This document shows positions 39,201-46,636 of a stretch of 64,000 bases of DNA, piece by piece. The stretch's first letter is position 1, and the number at the start of each line of letters is the position of its first letter. The translations under genes were made by a program, and so were the position numbers. A model generated the notes under the pieces. The model was not told where the DNA came from and searched no databases. It worked only from the letters and a program-made list of their open reading frames with translations. This DNA comes from Palsa-504 sp963744575 (lineage in GTDB: Bacteria > Actinomycetota > Actinomycetes > Streptosporangiales > Streptosporangiaceae): assembly GCA_963744575.1 (NCBI GenBank), contig CAVUUF010000014.1, positions 372,001 to 436,000 of the forward strand. Reading direction: 5' to 3'.

Positions 39201-39277
39201 GGCGCACCGAGCCATCCGTCGCCCAGTGGATCCCCTCCACCCCCGGCACCGTCCGGGAAGACGCATCACCCAGCTGA
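36200..39277 (+). CDS. Large multidomain protein of unknown function
   Basis: A 1025-residue protein; ATG 36200 overlaps the SDR stop. I do not recognise a full-length family. By eye, residues 1-130 are basic and beta/helix mixed (YETATLHFDLSHLSPDQPFT). Residues about 290-390 look like a beta-sandwich (ATISLKNYYLRWLQISADQY). Residues about 393-530 are Ala-rich and hydrophobic with possible membrane-active helices (WPGILLTAVFNYAVPTAFIA; VGWAAFAIGAAADLASLIET). Residues about 540-640 look Ig-like. The C-terminal 350 residues resemble a beta-propeller (LAIHPAGYAVALNNATGKLQ; YLYVLKYLQPASGP; RLDIYNPNGTFLAQVAGL). There is no signal peptide. A pore-forming or large scaffold role is conceivable but unproven. 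Confidence 0.75.
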   Translation: MYETATLHFDLSHLSPDQPFTLHAGSRRYELAPHTPQTLARSRQDNAALGLLPDERVTHFTGPVQLPGHCPLLLRVTAPRRRADDLLDRLVLTSLYLPRQHRAAALARQRQRLQDRPMPVPPKLAALGATGMAGLPPDDKVIIDIGDMNAALDAAASLIFHHSELLTLQPGPAADILNNVIYYAAGITALAGSILSQSQAHEADPAKPNWVTSKPGTDWKTSQPAKPVYVWSDATLEYLRLPLSDALKQAKNDPQLEDQCWTVQPGTTQVPMTAAPAGAGRTRDAAKATYTVKEVTPQSGVEHDFSYDPGTATATISLKNYYLRWLQISADQYGPGGVKIGQTSALGPLSPVDTIMAVPLPPDWSDFTFIFDEKASRAVVSFGGLGQAPFKLPYDWPGILLTAVFNYAVPTAFIALGVAVDQAGSQLSKLAQRIWPKILAMAEAAEGPIAAATGGGVGLKDVMLAIGNCAGSLLLGAIASSDQLKEFIAEAIGESVVEEAEPFVGWAAFAIGAAADLASLIETSVEVACSPATMSVSVQRTLDVTVTVDPDPRHQGQWPATATHYTISITYDDGPVHAYDGQLSPTTQHGPIARTFTGLPSGGTITVLACFYSATGWLAGQEASKPIPAQPNQRGILAVPAFAIKENLVPLSAATTYTLKEKLAFQSGGRVWLAPPAASAPTATVSSLDGSNVGDNLGQLGQLALNESKSALGYSWEASGQGVPLVDTGNQPYTGQEYTFQALSDAAVPQSGLKFSGHGYIGRPCLAFPPATMANPLADGFLLEPGESGDAMLRAVSLTPGQPLIASPGQAYGRFTGAQDDLAIHPAGYAVALNNATGKLQVLRLTALAADASAPNAAILAGQGTRPGLLSAPVAVACSLDKIAVLQTSPDHPQGSVCAFDVKGNPVHCFAGGAPAAALRPEGTAQVVVADLSIEAKGYLYVLKYLQPASGPVLASDYRLDIYNPNGTFLAQVAGLAAARLQVDLWRNLFTLNYEILPGSGRTEPSVAQWIPSTPGTVREDASPS

Positions 39278-39338
39278 CACTCAGGTCATAACGTCGTCAC
39301 CATCAGGCAGCCTGGCCGGCAACCGAGGGAGGAATGTC

Positions 39339-41891
39339 ATGGGATACGGCGCCTACATGAACATCGAGAACACCCGGCCCCACGCGATCCACATCACAGT
39401 GACCGATGTGCATTGCATGCATGACAAAGGCGATCAGAGCTCGAACCTCTCGCTTTTCGACAACGCTACGATCCAGCCCGGCACTGCGCTGCCCGGCGGG
39501 AGCGGCCAGTACATCGAGGCAAACGACGACGGCAACTGCTTCTTCGACAACTCGTACTTCACCCTGGTGATCGAGGATGCGGACAGCCACGTCCTCCTCG
39601 GCGAGATCGGCCTTTCTGAAAGCTACAATGCCTGGTCACTGCACAAGAACACGAGCATCGGGCAAGTTGACGTGCCGGTGGACAACTCTGGTGAACAGGC
39701 GGGAATACCCGTCACCGTCCGGCCGAATCCCGCCGGGCCCGTCATCAACCGCTGGGTCCTGACCGCCCAGAACCGGTGCGCGGATATCTGGTACAACCAG
39801 GACTACACGGTATACGGCCTCACCCCGGCGGCCGGCGGCCAGGCGCCGGGCTTTAACAACATCGTCACGGTGCACTACCAGGAGAACGGCACCATCGCCC
39901 TGCAATGCGGCGGCGAGTACAACGCCTACGCCTCGGTGCGCGACGACCACAACTGGCAGGTGCAATTCCAGACGGCCGACCGGCCGGCCTGGAACCCGGA
40001 CGGCTGGTGCACGTTCCCCGCCGACAACGAGATATTTCAGGCGACCCCCACCGCAGACGGCTACTTCGCCCTGTTCTCGCCGCACTTCAACCGGTATCTG
40101 ACGATCAACCCCAACCCGAACCCGAAAGCAGGCGGCTGCAACCCGCTGATCGCCACGGCCGGCGACATCGGCTCGGCCACCCGGTTTACCGCCACCGGCC
40201 TGGACCGCAACAGCTTCTTCGACTTCGTGCAAGTCGGCAAGAACGCCACCGGCCTGAGCCTGGCCGCGATCAGCCTGGCCGGCGCGGACCTGAGCAACAG
40301 CAACCTGTCGCTGTGCGACTTCAGGAAGGTCACCTCTCTGAGCGGGTGCAACCTCGGCGGCGCCAACCTGCAGGAAGCGAAGTTCGGCGGGCTGTCCCTG
40401 GAAGGGCTGAAGGTGGCGGGCACCGACTTCACCGGCGCGGACTTCACCGGCTGCCACTTCGGCAACCTGGTGTCCCGGACGACCCCCCCGCCGGTCCTGG
40501 CCAAGGCGATTCTGGCCGGCGCCACGATACCCGGGGCGCTGTCGGGCTTGAACATGCAAGGCGCGGTGCTGACCGGCGCGAACCTGACCGACTGCTATAT
40601 GGTCAAATCTGACCTGTCCGGCGCCGACTTCCGCGGCGCGACGCTCACGCGGTGCAACTTGCAGCACGCGATCTTGCGGGGCGCCCATTTCGAAAAGCTT
40701 GACCTGGCCACCACGACGTTCACCGGTGCAGACCTGTCCGGCGCTCACCTGGCCGGCGTTGACCTGACCACCACCACCATGCTCACCGGCGCGAACCTGT
40801 CCGGGGCCGACCTGACCGGCGCGAAGCTCGCCGGGGTGGACCTGACCGGCGCCAACCTGGCGGGCACCAACTTCACCGGGACCGATCTGAGCACCGTGCG
40901 CTTCCCCGCCCCGCTGACCCGTTCCACCGACCCGAACCACCCGACCGTCTTCGCCCACGCCACCCTGCCCTTCACCGTGATCCGGCTGGACTGGTCCTAC
41001 CTCGACCTGACCTCCACCACCATCACCGGGCTGCCCGCCGACCTGACCGGCCTGGTCGCCAGGAGCGCGCGCCGGCCTGCGGGAGACTTCCAGGGCTGCA
41101 CGCTCGACCACGCGAACTTCACCGGCGCCACCTTCGACGGCGCCACCTTCTCCGGCGCCAGCCTGCGGTCGGCCAGCTTCGCCGGGGCCAGGCTGATCGG
41201 CGCGGTGTTCACCCGCGCCGTCCTCGACCAGGCGGTCTTCACCGAGGCGGCGCTGGGCGGCGTGCAGTCGAGCCAGGCCGCGAACTTCTCCTACGCCTTC
41301 ATCGCCAACTGCGACTTCACCCAGGCCAACCTGTACGGCGCGGACTTCGCCGGGGCAACCCTGCTCAGCGGGAACAAGCTGCGGACCGGCACCAATCTGG
41401 GAGAGACCGACTTCTCCGACGCCTACCTGCCCAACGCCGACTTCACCGGCGCCAACCTGCAGGGCGCCAGGTTCGACGGCGCGTTCATGGTGGAATGCGT
41501 CCTGGACCACGCCGACCTGTCGCCCGCGCAGCGGGGCGCAGTCCCCGCCTCGCTGAACGCGGCCTGCCTGCAGGCGGCTAGCCTGCAGGGCACCAACCTG
41601 GCCGGCGCCAGTCTCGCCAACGCGGCCATCACCGACGAGCGGGGACAGATCAACCAGCAGTATTACGGCGAGGACGGCAAGCTGGTCCCCGAGTTCCCGA
41701 TGCACTACCCAGCGGGCAGCTTCCCCGCTGCCGCGTCGTTCAGCAAGGAGACCGTCTGCCCGAACGCCAGCAAGTACGAGACGAACGTGGACAAGGGCCT
41801 GACCATTGCCCAGATGATGGCCGCGCCGAACCCGCCAACGCACTGGGCACCCAGGAACCTGCGACGGGGCACCAGCACCGGCAGCGACTGA
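39339..41891 (+). CDS. Large pentapeptide-repeat protein with N-terminal beta-rich domains
   Basis: An 850-residue protein with a GGAGG site before ATG 39339. Residues 1-125 form a beta-rich domain (GAYMNIENTRPHAIHITVTD; SYFTLVIEDADSHVLLGEIG). Residues about 130-290 look like a beta-trefoil/fascin-type domain (YFALFSPHFNRYLTINPN). From about residue 300 to 765 there are dozens of A(D/N)LxG-type pentapeptides (GADLSGAHLAGVDL; GANLSGADLTGAKLAGVDLT; ANLYGADFAGATLL) that fold as a right-handed beta-helix, broken once near residues 525-570 by PLTRSTDPNHPTVFAHATLP. The C-terminal 85 residues are unrelated. Such helices act as structural rods, DNA mimics (gyrase protection) or adhesins. It lies 61 bases after the 1025-residue gene and may share its transcript. 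Confidence 0.85.
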   Translation: MGYGAYMNIENTRPHAIHITVTDVHCMHDKGDQSSNLSLFDNATIQPGTALPGGSGQYIEANDDGNCFFDNSYFTLVIEDADSHVLLGEIGLSESYNAWSLHKNTSIGQVDVPVDNSGEQAGIPVTVRPNPAGPVINRWVLTAQNRCADIWYNQDYTVYGLTPAAGGQAPGFNNIVTVHYQENGTIALQCGGEYNAYASVRDDHNWQVQFQTADRPAWNPDGWCTFPADNEIFQATPTADGYFALFSPHFNRYLTINPNPNPKAGGCNPLIATAGDIGSATRFTATGLDRNSFFDFVQVGKNATGLSLAAISLAGADLSNSNLSLCDFRKVTSLSGCNLGGANLQEAKFGGLSLEGLKVAGTDFTGADFTGCHFGNLVSRTTPPPVLAKAILAGATIPGALSGLNMQGAVLTGANLTDCYMVKSDLSGADFRGATLTRCNLQHAILRGAHFEKLDLATTTFTGADLSGAHLAGVDLTTTTMLTGANLSGADLTGAKLAGVDLTGANLAGTNFTGTDLSTVRFPAPLTRSTDPNHPTVFAHATLPFTVIRLDWSYLDLTSTTITGLPADLTGLVARSARRPAGDFQGCTLDHANFTGATFDGATFSGASLRSASFAGARLIGAVFTRAVLDQAVFTEAALGGVQSSQAANFSYAFIANCDFTQANLYGADFAGATLLSGNKLRTGTNLGETDFSDAYLPNADFTGANLQGARFDGAFMVECVLDHADLSPAQRGAVPASLNAACLQAASLQGTNLAGASLANAAITDERGQINQQYYGEDGKLVPEFPMHYPAGSFPAAASFSKETVCPNASKYETNVDKGLTIAQMMAAPNPPTHWAPRNLRRGTSTGSD

Positions 41892-41916
41892 CCTCAGCCG
41901 GGGCTGATTCGCTTAG

Positions 41917-41991
41917 ATAGGGGAGGGTCTCGAATCCCAGAACACCTGCCGACCGCGTCGGCTCATGATTGAGGCGACCATGCAGCTCTGA
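41917..41991 (+). repeat. Right copy of the 75-base direct repeat flanking the island
   Basis: It is the same length as 30099-30173 with no gaps; both begin ATAGGGGAGGG and end ATGCAGCTCTGA. Downstream within 80 bases starts a serine-recombinase remnant, which suggests the repeat belongs to, or was a target of, a mobile element. The 474-base gap between the pentapeptide gene and nhaA contains this repeat, the remnant and the nhaA promoter region. Confidence 0.6.
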
Positions 41992-42065
41992 TGCCCGCGG
42001 CCACTGGCATGCAGCGGCCACCGGGCGCGGGACACCGGTGCGCCCTTGGCAGGAACTCCCGCTCG

Positions 42066-42296
42066 CATGAAGGCACGAACCAGGCCGGGCAGTGGATCTG
42101 GCCTCCCGAGCCGACCCACCCCGCCATCGTCGACGGCCAGACGTGGGACGCCGCGCAGAAGGTGGGGGCCGAGCGGGGCAACGTCCGCGACCCGGAGACC
42201 TCTACCACCCGGCAGGGCCGCCATTACATCCTGCGGTCCCGGCTCCGGCGCAGCGCCTGCCAGCGGCGCATGTGCGGCACCTGGCGGCAGGCATGC
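42066..42296 (+). pseudogene. Serine recombinase (large resolvase) remnant
   Basis: The frame reads GQWIWPPEPTHPAIVDGQTW, DAAQKVGAERGNVRDPETST, TRQGRHYILRSRLRRSACQR and RMCGTW. This is the recombinase/zinc-ribbon middle part of large serine recombinases, where WxxSPEPTHPAIV and the Cys-rich C-x-x-C-x-R-R-M-x-G region are well known. The N-terminal catalytic domain with the active-site Ser and the C-terminal half are missing. The frame continues into nhaA by chance, so it has no stop of its own. Confidence 0.75.
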
Positions 42297-42365
42297 GCCG
42301 GGGCAGACAGTAGGCCCGTTCGGGATAATCCTGTTGGGTATGACCGGACTGGCCGAGAGGATGGG

Positions 42366-44435
42366 ATGAGCGAACCGCCGGAGGCACCTGGGGTCATCGT
42401 GCCTGACCAGGCTGATATGGAGGCGGCCGAGGCCGAGGCCCTGGAGTCCGGGGACGCCGAGGTTGCGGAGGAGACCGAGGACACCACGGGGCCCTTCTCC
42501 GGGCGGACGGCCTGGGTGCGGCGGATGGAGACGCCGCTGCGCGTGTTCCTGCGCACCGAGACGGGAAGCGCCTCGATGCTGGCCGGCGCCACCGTGCTGG
42601 CCCTGATCTGGGCGAACATCAGCATCTCGTCCTACGAGCGGTTCTGGGCGACCCAGCTGTCCGTGTTCGTGGGCCGCTGGAGTGTCACGCTCGACCTGCG
42701 CGAGTTCGTCAACTCCGGGCTGATGGCGTTCTTCTTCCTGGTCGTCGGGCTCGAGGCCCGGCGCGAGTTCGACGTCGGCGAGTTGCGGATACGGAGCAGG
42801 CTCACGCTGCCGGTGCTGGTCGGGCTGACCGGCATGGCCGTCCCCATCGTCATCTACCTGATCGCGAACGCCGGGCGGCCGGCCCTGCACGGCTGGGGCA
42901 TGGCGATGTCGACCGACACCGCCTTCGCGCTCGGCGCGCTCGCGCTGGTCGGCCGCAGGCTGCCCGACCGCGTGCGCACCTACCTGCTCACCTTCTCCGT
43001 GGTCGACGACCTGGCCGGCCTGGTGGTCATCGCGGTCGCGTACAGCGGGTTCATCGAGATGGTGCCGCTGCTGGCCGGGCTCGGGCTGCTCGCCGTGGTG
43101 CTGGTCATCCGGGCGCGCGGGAACCGGTACGGGCCGGTGTACCTGCTGATCGGGATCGCGGCCTGGGTGGCGTTCCTCAAGTCGGGCGTGGACCCGATCG
43201 TGGTCGGCCTGATCTTCGGGCTGCTTACCTACGCGTACTCGGCCCGCCGGGAATCGCTGGAGCAGGCCTCCGAGGCGTTCCGGGAGTTCCGCGAGCAGCC
43301 CACGGCCGAACTGGCCCAGTCGGCGCGCGAGGTGGTGCGCGCCGCGATCTCGCCGAACGACCGGCTGGCCCAGCTGCTCCACCCGTGGACCAGCTACCTC
43401 ATCGTGCCGCTGTTCGCGCTGGCCAACGCGGGGATCGTGCTGAACGCCGGGTTCCTGGCCCAGGCCTACACCTCGCCGGTCACGCTCGGCATCGTGGCCG
43501 GCTACCTGGTGGGCAAGCCGCTAGGCACGGCCGGATGCGCCTGGCTGGTCACCAAGCTCAGCCACGGGCGGCAGCGGCCGTCCGTGGGCTGGGGCGCGGT
43601 GGCCGGCACCGGGACGGTCGCCGGCATCGGCTTCACCGTGTCCCTGCTGATCGCCTCGCTGGCGCTGCAGGGCGACACGCTGGCCGAGGCGAAGCTCGGC
43701 ATCCTGTCCGCCGCGGTGACCGCGTTGGCGCTGACCTGGGCCGTCTTCCAGCTGATCAACCGGCTGCCGGTGCGGACCAGGCTGCGCGCGCTGCTGGGCA
43801 CGGCCGAGGTCATCACCGACCTGGCGGTGCCTGTGGACCCGGAGCGGGACCACATCCGCGGCCCGGAGGAGTCGCTGGTCACCATGGTCGAATACGGGGA
43901 CTTCGAGTGCCCGTACTGCGGCCTGGCCGAGCCGACCGTGCGGGAACTGCTGCGGGACTACGGCGAGGTCAGGTACGTATGGCGGCACCTGCCGCTGAAC
44001 GACGTCCACCCGAACGCGCAACTCGCCGCCGAGGCCGCCGAGGCCGCGGGGAAGCAGGGCGCGTTCTGGGAGATGCACGACCTGCTCCTGGACCACCAGG
44101 ACGCGCTCGGCCCCCGCGCCCTGATCGGGCACGCGGCCTCCCTGGGCCTGGACACCGACCGGTTCGCCGCCAACCTGCGCAAGCACGCGGGGAGGGCGCG
44201 CGTCGACGAGGACGTGGAATCCGCCGACCTGTCCACCGTGTCCGGGACGCCGACGTTCTTCATCAACGGCAAGCGGCATTACGGCGCCTACGACATCGAA
44301 ACACTGAAAAAGGCGGTCAAGCTCGCCAAGGCCCGGGCACTGATCAGCGCCTTATCTACCGTGCGCCCGCGGGCGGGAGGCCGTTCCTCCCCCCGTGGCC
44401 GGACGCGGAGGGAGGACGTGAGAGGCTGGCGGTGA
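42366..44435 (+). CDS. nhaA: Na+/H+ antiporter NhaA fused to a DsbA-like thioredoxin domain
   Basis: A 689-residue fusion. The acidic N-terminal tail (residues 1-45) precedes the antiporter, which opens with SASMLAGATVLALIWANI and has family segments LREFVNSGLMAFFFLVVGLE, the paired-Asp STDTAFALGALALVG / FSVVDDLAGLVVIAVAYSG, and GTVAGIGFTVSLLIASLAL. From residue about 470 comes a DsbA/thioredoxin fold: VTMVEYGDFECPYCGLAEPT with redox CPYC at 515-518, and the cis-Pro loop STVSGTPTFFINGK. NhaA exports Na+ for H+ at the membrane; the redox domain is probably cytoplasmic unless the topology is inverted. The start is set at ATG 42366 after GAGAGG, excluding the recombinase remnant. Confidence 0.9.
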   Translation: MSEPPEAPGVIVPDQADMEAAEAEALESGDAEVAEETEDTTGPFSGRTAWVRRMETPLRVFLRTETGSASMLAGATVLALIWANISISSYERFWATQLSVFVGRWSVTLDLREFVNSGLMAFFFLVVGLEARREFDVGELRIRSRLTLPVLVGLTGMAVPIVIYLIANAGRPALHGWGMAMSTDTAFALGALALVGRRLPDRVRTYLLTFSVVDDLAGLVVIAVAYSGFIEMVPLLAGLGLLAVVLVIRARGNRYGPVYLLIGIAAWVAFLKSGVDPIVVGLIFGLLTYAYSARRESLEQASEAFREFREQPTAELAQSAREVVRAAISPNDRLAQLLHPWTSYLIVPLFALANAGIVLNAGFLAQAYTSPVTLGIVAGYLVGKPLGTAGCAWLVTKLSHGRQRPSVGWGAVAGTGTVAGIGFTVSLLIASLALQGDTLAEAKLGILSAAVTALALTWAVFQLINRLPVRTRLRALLGTAEVITDLAVPVDPERDHIRGPEESLVTMVEYGDFECPYCGLAEPTVRELLRDYGEVRYVWRHLPLNDVHPNAQLAAEAAEAAGKQGAFWEMHDLLLDHQDALGPRALIGHAASLGLDTDRFAANLRKHAGRARVDEDVESADLSTVSGTPTFFINGKRHYGAYDIETLKKAVKLAKARALISALSTVRPRAGGRSSPRGRTRREDVRGWR

Positions 44436-44455
44436 AGACGAGGAGGAGGTACCGC

Positions 44456-45376
44456 GTGAACGCGCAGCCAACCGCGGCGGCGGCCGGGACCATCGACGTC
44501 GGCGGCGACCTGACCGTCAACCGCCTGGGGTTCGGGGCCATGCGGATCACCGGGCCCGGAATCTGGGGCGACCCGCCCAGCCGGGACCAGGCCATCGCCG
44601 CGCTGCGGCGGGTGGTGGAGCTTGGCGTCAACTTCATCGATACCGCCGATTCCTACGGCCCCGAGGTCAGCGAGACCCTCATCGCCGAGGTCCTCTACCC
44701 GTACCCGGAGGACCTGGTGATCGCGACCAAGGGCGGCCTGGTCCGCCCGGGCCCGAACCGGTGGGAGGCCGACGGGCGGCCCGAGCATCTGCGCGAGGCC
44801 TGCGAGGGCAGCCTGCGGCGGCTGCGGCTCGAGCAGATACCTCTCTACCAGTTCCACCGGCCCGACCCGGCGGTGCCGCTGGCCGAATCGATCGGCGCCA
44901 TCGCCGAGCTCAAGAACGAGGGCAAGATCCGTCACGTCGGGATCTCCAACGTGTCGGAGTTCCAGCTGCGCGAGGCGCAGCGAATCGTGCCGATCGTGTC
45001 CATCCAGAACAGGTACAACGCGTCCGACCGCAGGTCCGAGTCGCTGATCGACCTGTGCGAGCAGGAGCAGCTGGTATTCCTGCCCTGGGCCCCGGTGCAG
45101 GAGGCCGGCCAGAACCCCGCCGTGGCCAACGCCGCCGAGCGGCACGGGGTGACGCAGCATCAGGTCGTGCTGGCCTGGCTGCTGGCCAGCTCGCCGCAGA
45201 TCCTTCCCATCCCGGGCACCGGCTCGGCCAGGCACGCGGAAGAGAACATCGCCGCGGCGTCCATCGAGCTGAGCCCGGAAGATGTCGACGCCATCGGCAA
45301 GGGCGTGTTACCGGCGGTCATCGAGGCGGTCTCCAGGGACGGGCTCCGGGCTTGCGTCTTCGGGCATCGGTGCTGA
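44456..45376 (+). CDS. Aldo/keto reductase
   Basis: A 306-residue TIM-barrel oxidoreductase. GTG 44456 follows a strong GGAGGAGGT site five bases away. The catalytic tetrad is visible: Asp62 and Tyr67 in FIDTADSYGP, Lys in DLVIATKGG, and His in YQFHRPDP. The NADPH end is ILPIPGTGSARHAEENI. It most resembles the AKR branch that includes YajO- and pyridoxal-reductase-like enzymes; the substrate is unknown. It starts 20 bases after nhaA. Confidence 0.9.
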   Translation: MNAQPTAAAAGTIDVGGDLTVNRLGFGAMRITGPGIWGDPPSRDQAIAALRRVVELGVNFIDTADSYGPEVSETLIAEVLYPYPEDLVIATKGGLVRPGPNRWEADGRPEHLREACEGSLRRLRLEQIPLYQFHRPDPAVPLAESIGAIAELKNEGKIRHVGISNVSEFQLREAQRIVPIVSIQNRYNASDRRSESLIDLCEQEQLVFLPWAPVQEAGQNPAVANAAERHGVTQHQVVLAWLLASSPQILPIPGTGSARHAEENIAAASIELSPEDVDAIGKGVLPAVIEAVSRDGLRACVFGHRC

Positions 45377-45421
45377 CGGAGTTCTTTCTTGGTTCCGGTT
45401 CGTGAGGGAGCGGAGGCGAGC

Positions 45422-46636
45422 GTGACGCAGACCATTGCGGTTACCGGGGGACGGGTCGTGCCGATCGAGGGCGACCCGGTGGACGGCGGGACCGTCCTGC
45501 TGCGGGGCGGGAAGATCGCGGCGGTCGAGGGGCCGGGCTTCGCGCTGCCCGACGGCACGGAGGTCGTCGACGCGACCGGGAAATGGGTCCTGCCCGGCTT
45601 TATCGACGCGCACGCCCACGCCGGCGTGTCCGAGGAAGCCGAAGGCTGGGCGGGCCAGGACACCAACGAGCGGACCGACCCGGTCACCGCCCAGGTCCGC
45701 GCGCTTGACGCGATCAACCCGGCCGACCTCGGTTTGCGCGACGCCATCAGCGGCGGCGTGCTCGCGGTCAACGTCAACCCCGGCTCCGCCAACCCGATCG
45801 GCGGCCAGACGGCGGCGATCAAGACCTGGGGCCGCACCGTCGACGAGATGGTGCTGCGCGAGCCGGCCGGCCTGAAGTCGGCGCTCGGCGAGAACCCCAA
45901 GCGCGTCTACGGCGATCGCAACGAGACCCCGTCGACCCGGCTTGGTACCGCCGCGGTGATCCGCAGCGCGTTCGTCGCCGCGCAGAACTACCAGGCCAAG
46001 CTGGCCGCGGCCGGAGACGACGGTGCCGATTCCCGGGCCCCGGTGGACCGCGACCTCAAGCTCGAGGCGCTGAGCCGGGTGCTGCGCCGGGAGATCCCCT
46101 GGCGGCAGCACTGCCATCGCGCCGACGACATCGCCACCGCGATGCGGATGGCCAGGGAGTTCGGCTACGACCTGGTGATCGACCACGGCACCGAGGCACA
46201 CCTGCTGGCCGACCAGATCGCGGCCGCGTCCATCCCGGTGATCATCGGCCCGCTGTTCACCAGCCGGTCCAAGGTGGAGCTGCGCAACCGGTCGCTGGCC
46301 AACCCGGGCCGCCTCGCCGCGGCCGGGGTGATGATCGCGATCACCACCGATCACCCGGTGGTGCCGATCCACTTCCTCATCCACCAGGCCACGCTGTCGG
46401 TCAAGGAGGGCCTGGACCCGGTGACCGCGCTGCGCGCGGTCACCATCCACCCGGCGCGGATCATCGGGTGCGCCGACCGGATCGGCTCGCTCGCCGTCGG
46501 CAAGGACGCCGACCTGGTGATCTGGTCCGGCGACCCGCTGGACGTGATGAGCCGGGCGGAGCGGGCCTATGTGGACGGGCGCGAGATCTACCGGTACGAC
46601 TACGACCGTCACGAGGGCGCGTTCGCCCCGTTCTAG
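45422..46636 (+). CDS. Amidohydrolase family protein (imidazolonepropionase-like)
   Basis: A 404-residue metal-dependent hydrolase. GTG 45422 follows GGAGGCGAGC. It has a small N-terminal beta-sandwich, then GKWVLPGFIDAHAHAGVSEE with the first metal His pair, a putative carboxylate/His region WRQHCHRADDIATAM, VIDHGTEAHLL, and the last metal ligand Asp in MIAITTDHPVVP. The C-terminal IGSLAVGKDADLVIWSGDPL closes the sandwich. Many actinobacterial relatives are annotated only as amidohydrolase. It is 45 bases after the aldo/keto reductase gene. Confidence 0.87.
   Translation: MTQTIAVTGGRVVPIEGDPVDGGTVLLRGGKIAAVEGPGFALPDGTEVVDATGKWVLPGFIDAHAHAGVSEEAEGWAGQDTNERTDPVTAQVRALDAINPADLGLRDAISGGVLAVNVNPGSANPIGGQTAAIKTWGRTVDEMVLREPAGLKSALGENPKRVYGDRNETPSTRLGTAAVIRSAFVAAQNYQAKLAAAGDDGADSRAPVDRDLKLEALSRVLRREIPWRQHCHRADDIATAMRMAREFGYDLVIDHGTEAHLLADQIAAASIPVIIGPLFTSRSKVELRNRSLANPGRLAAAGVMIAITTDHPVVPIHFLIHQATLSVKEGLDPVTALRAVTIHPARIIGCADRIGSLAVGKDADLVIWSGDPLDVMSRAERAYVDGREIYRYDYDRHEGAFAPF

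Noticed and set aside
41991..42365. An in-frame N-terminal extension of NhaA by 125 residues
   Set aside because: The extension is a serine-recombinase fragment; a ribosome binding site directly precedes ATG 42366 and the antiporter fold begins after it.
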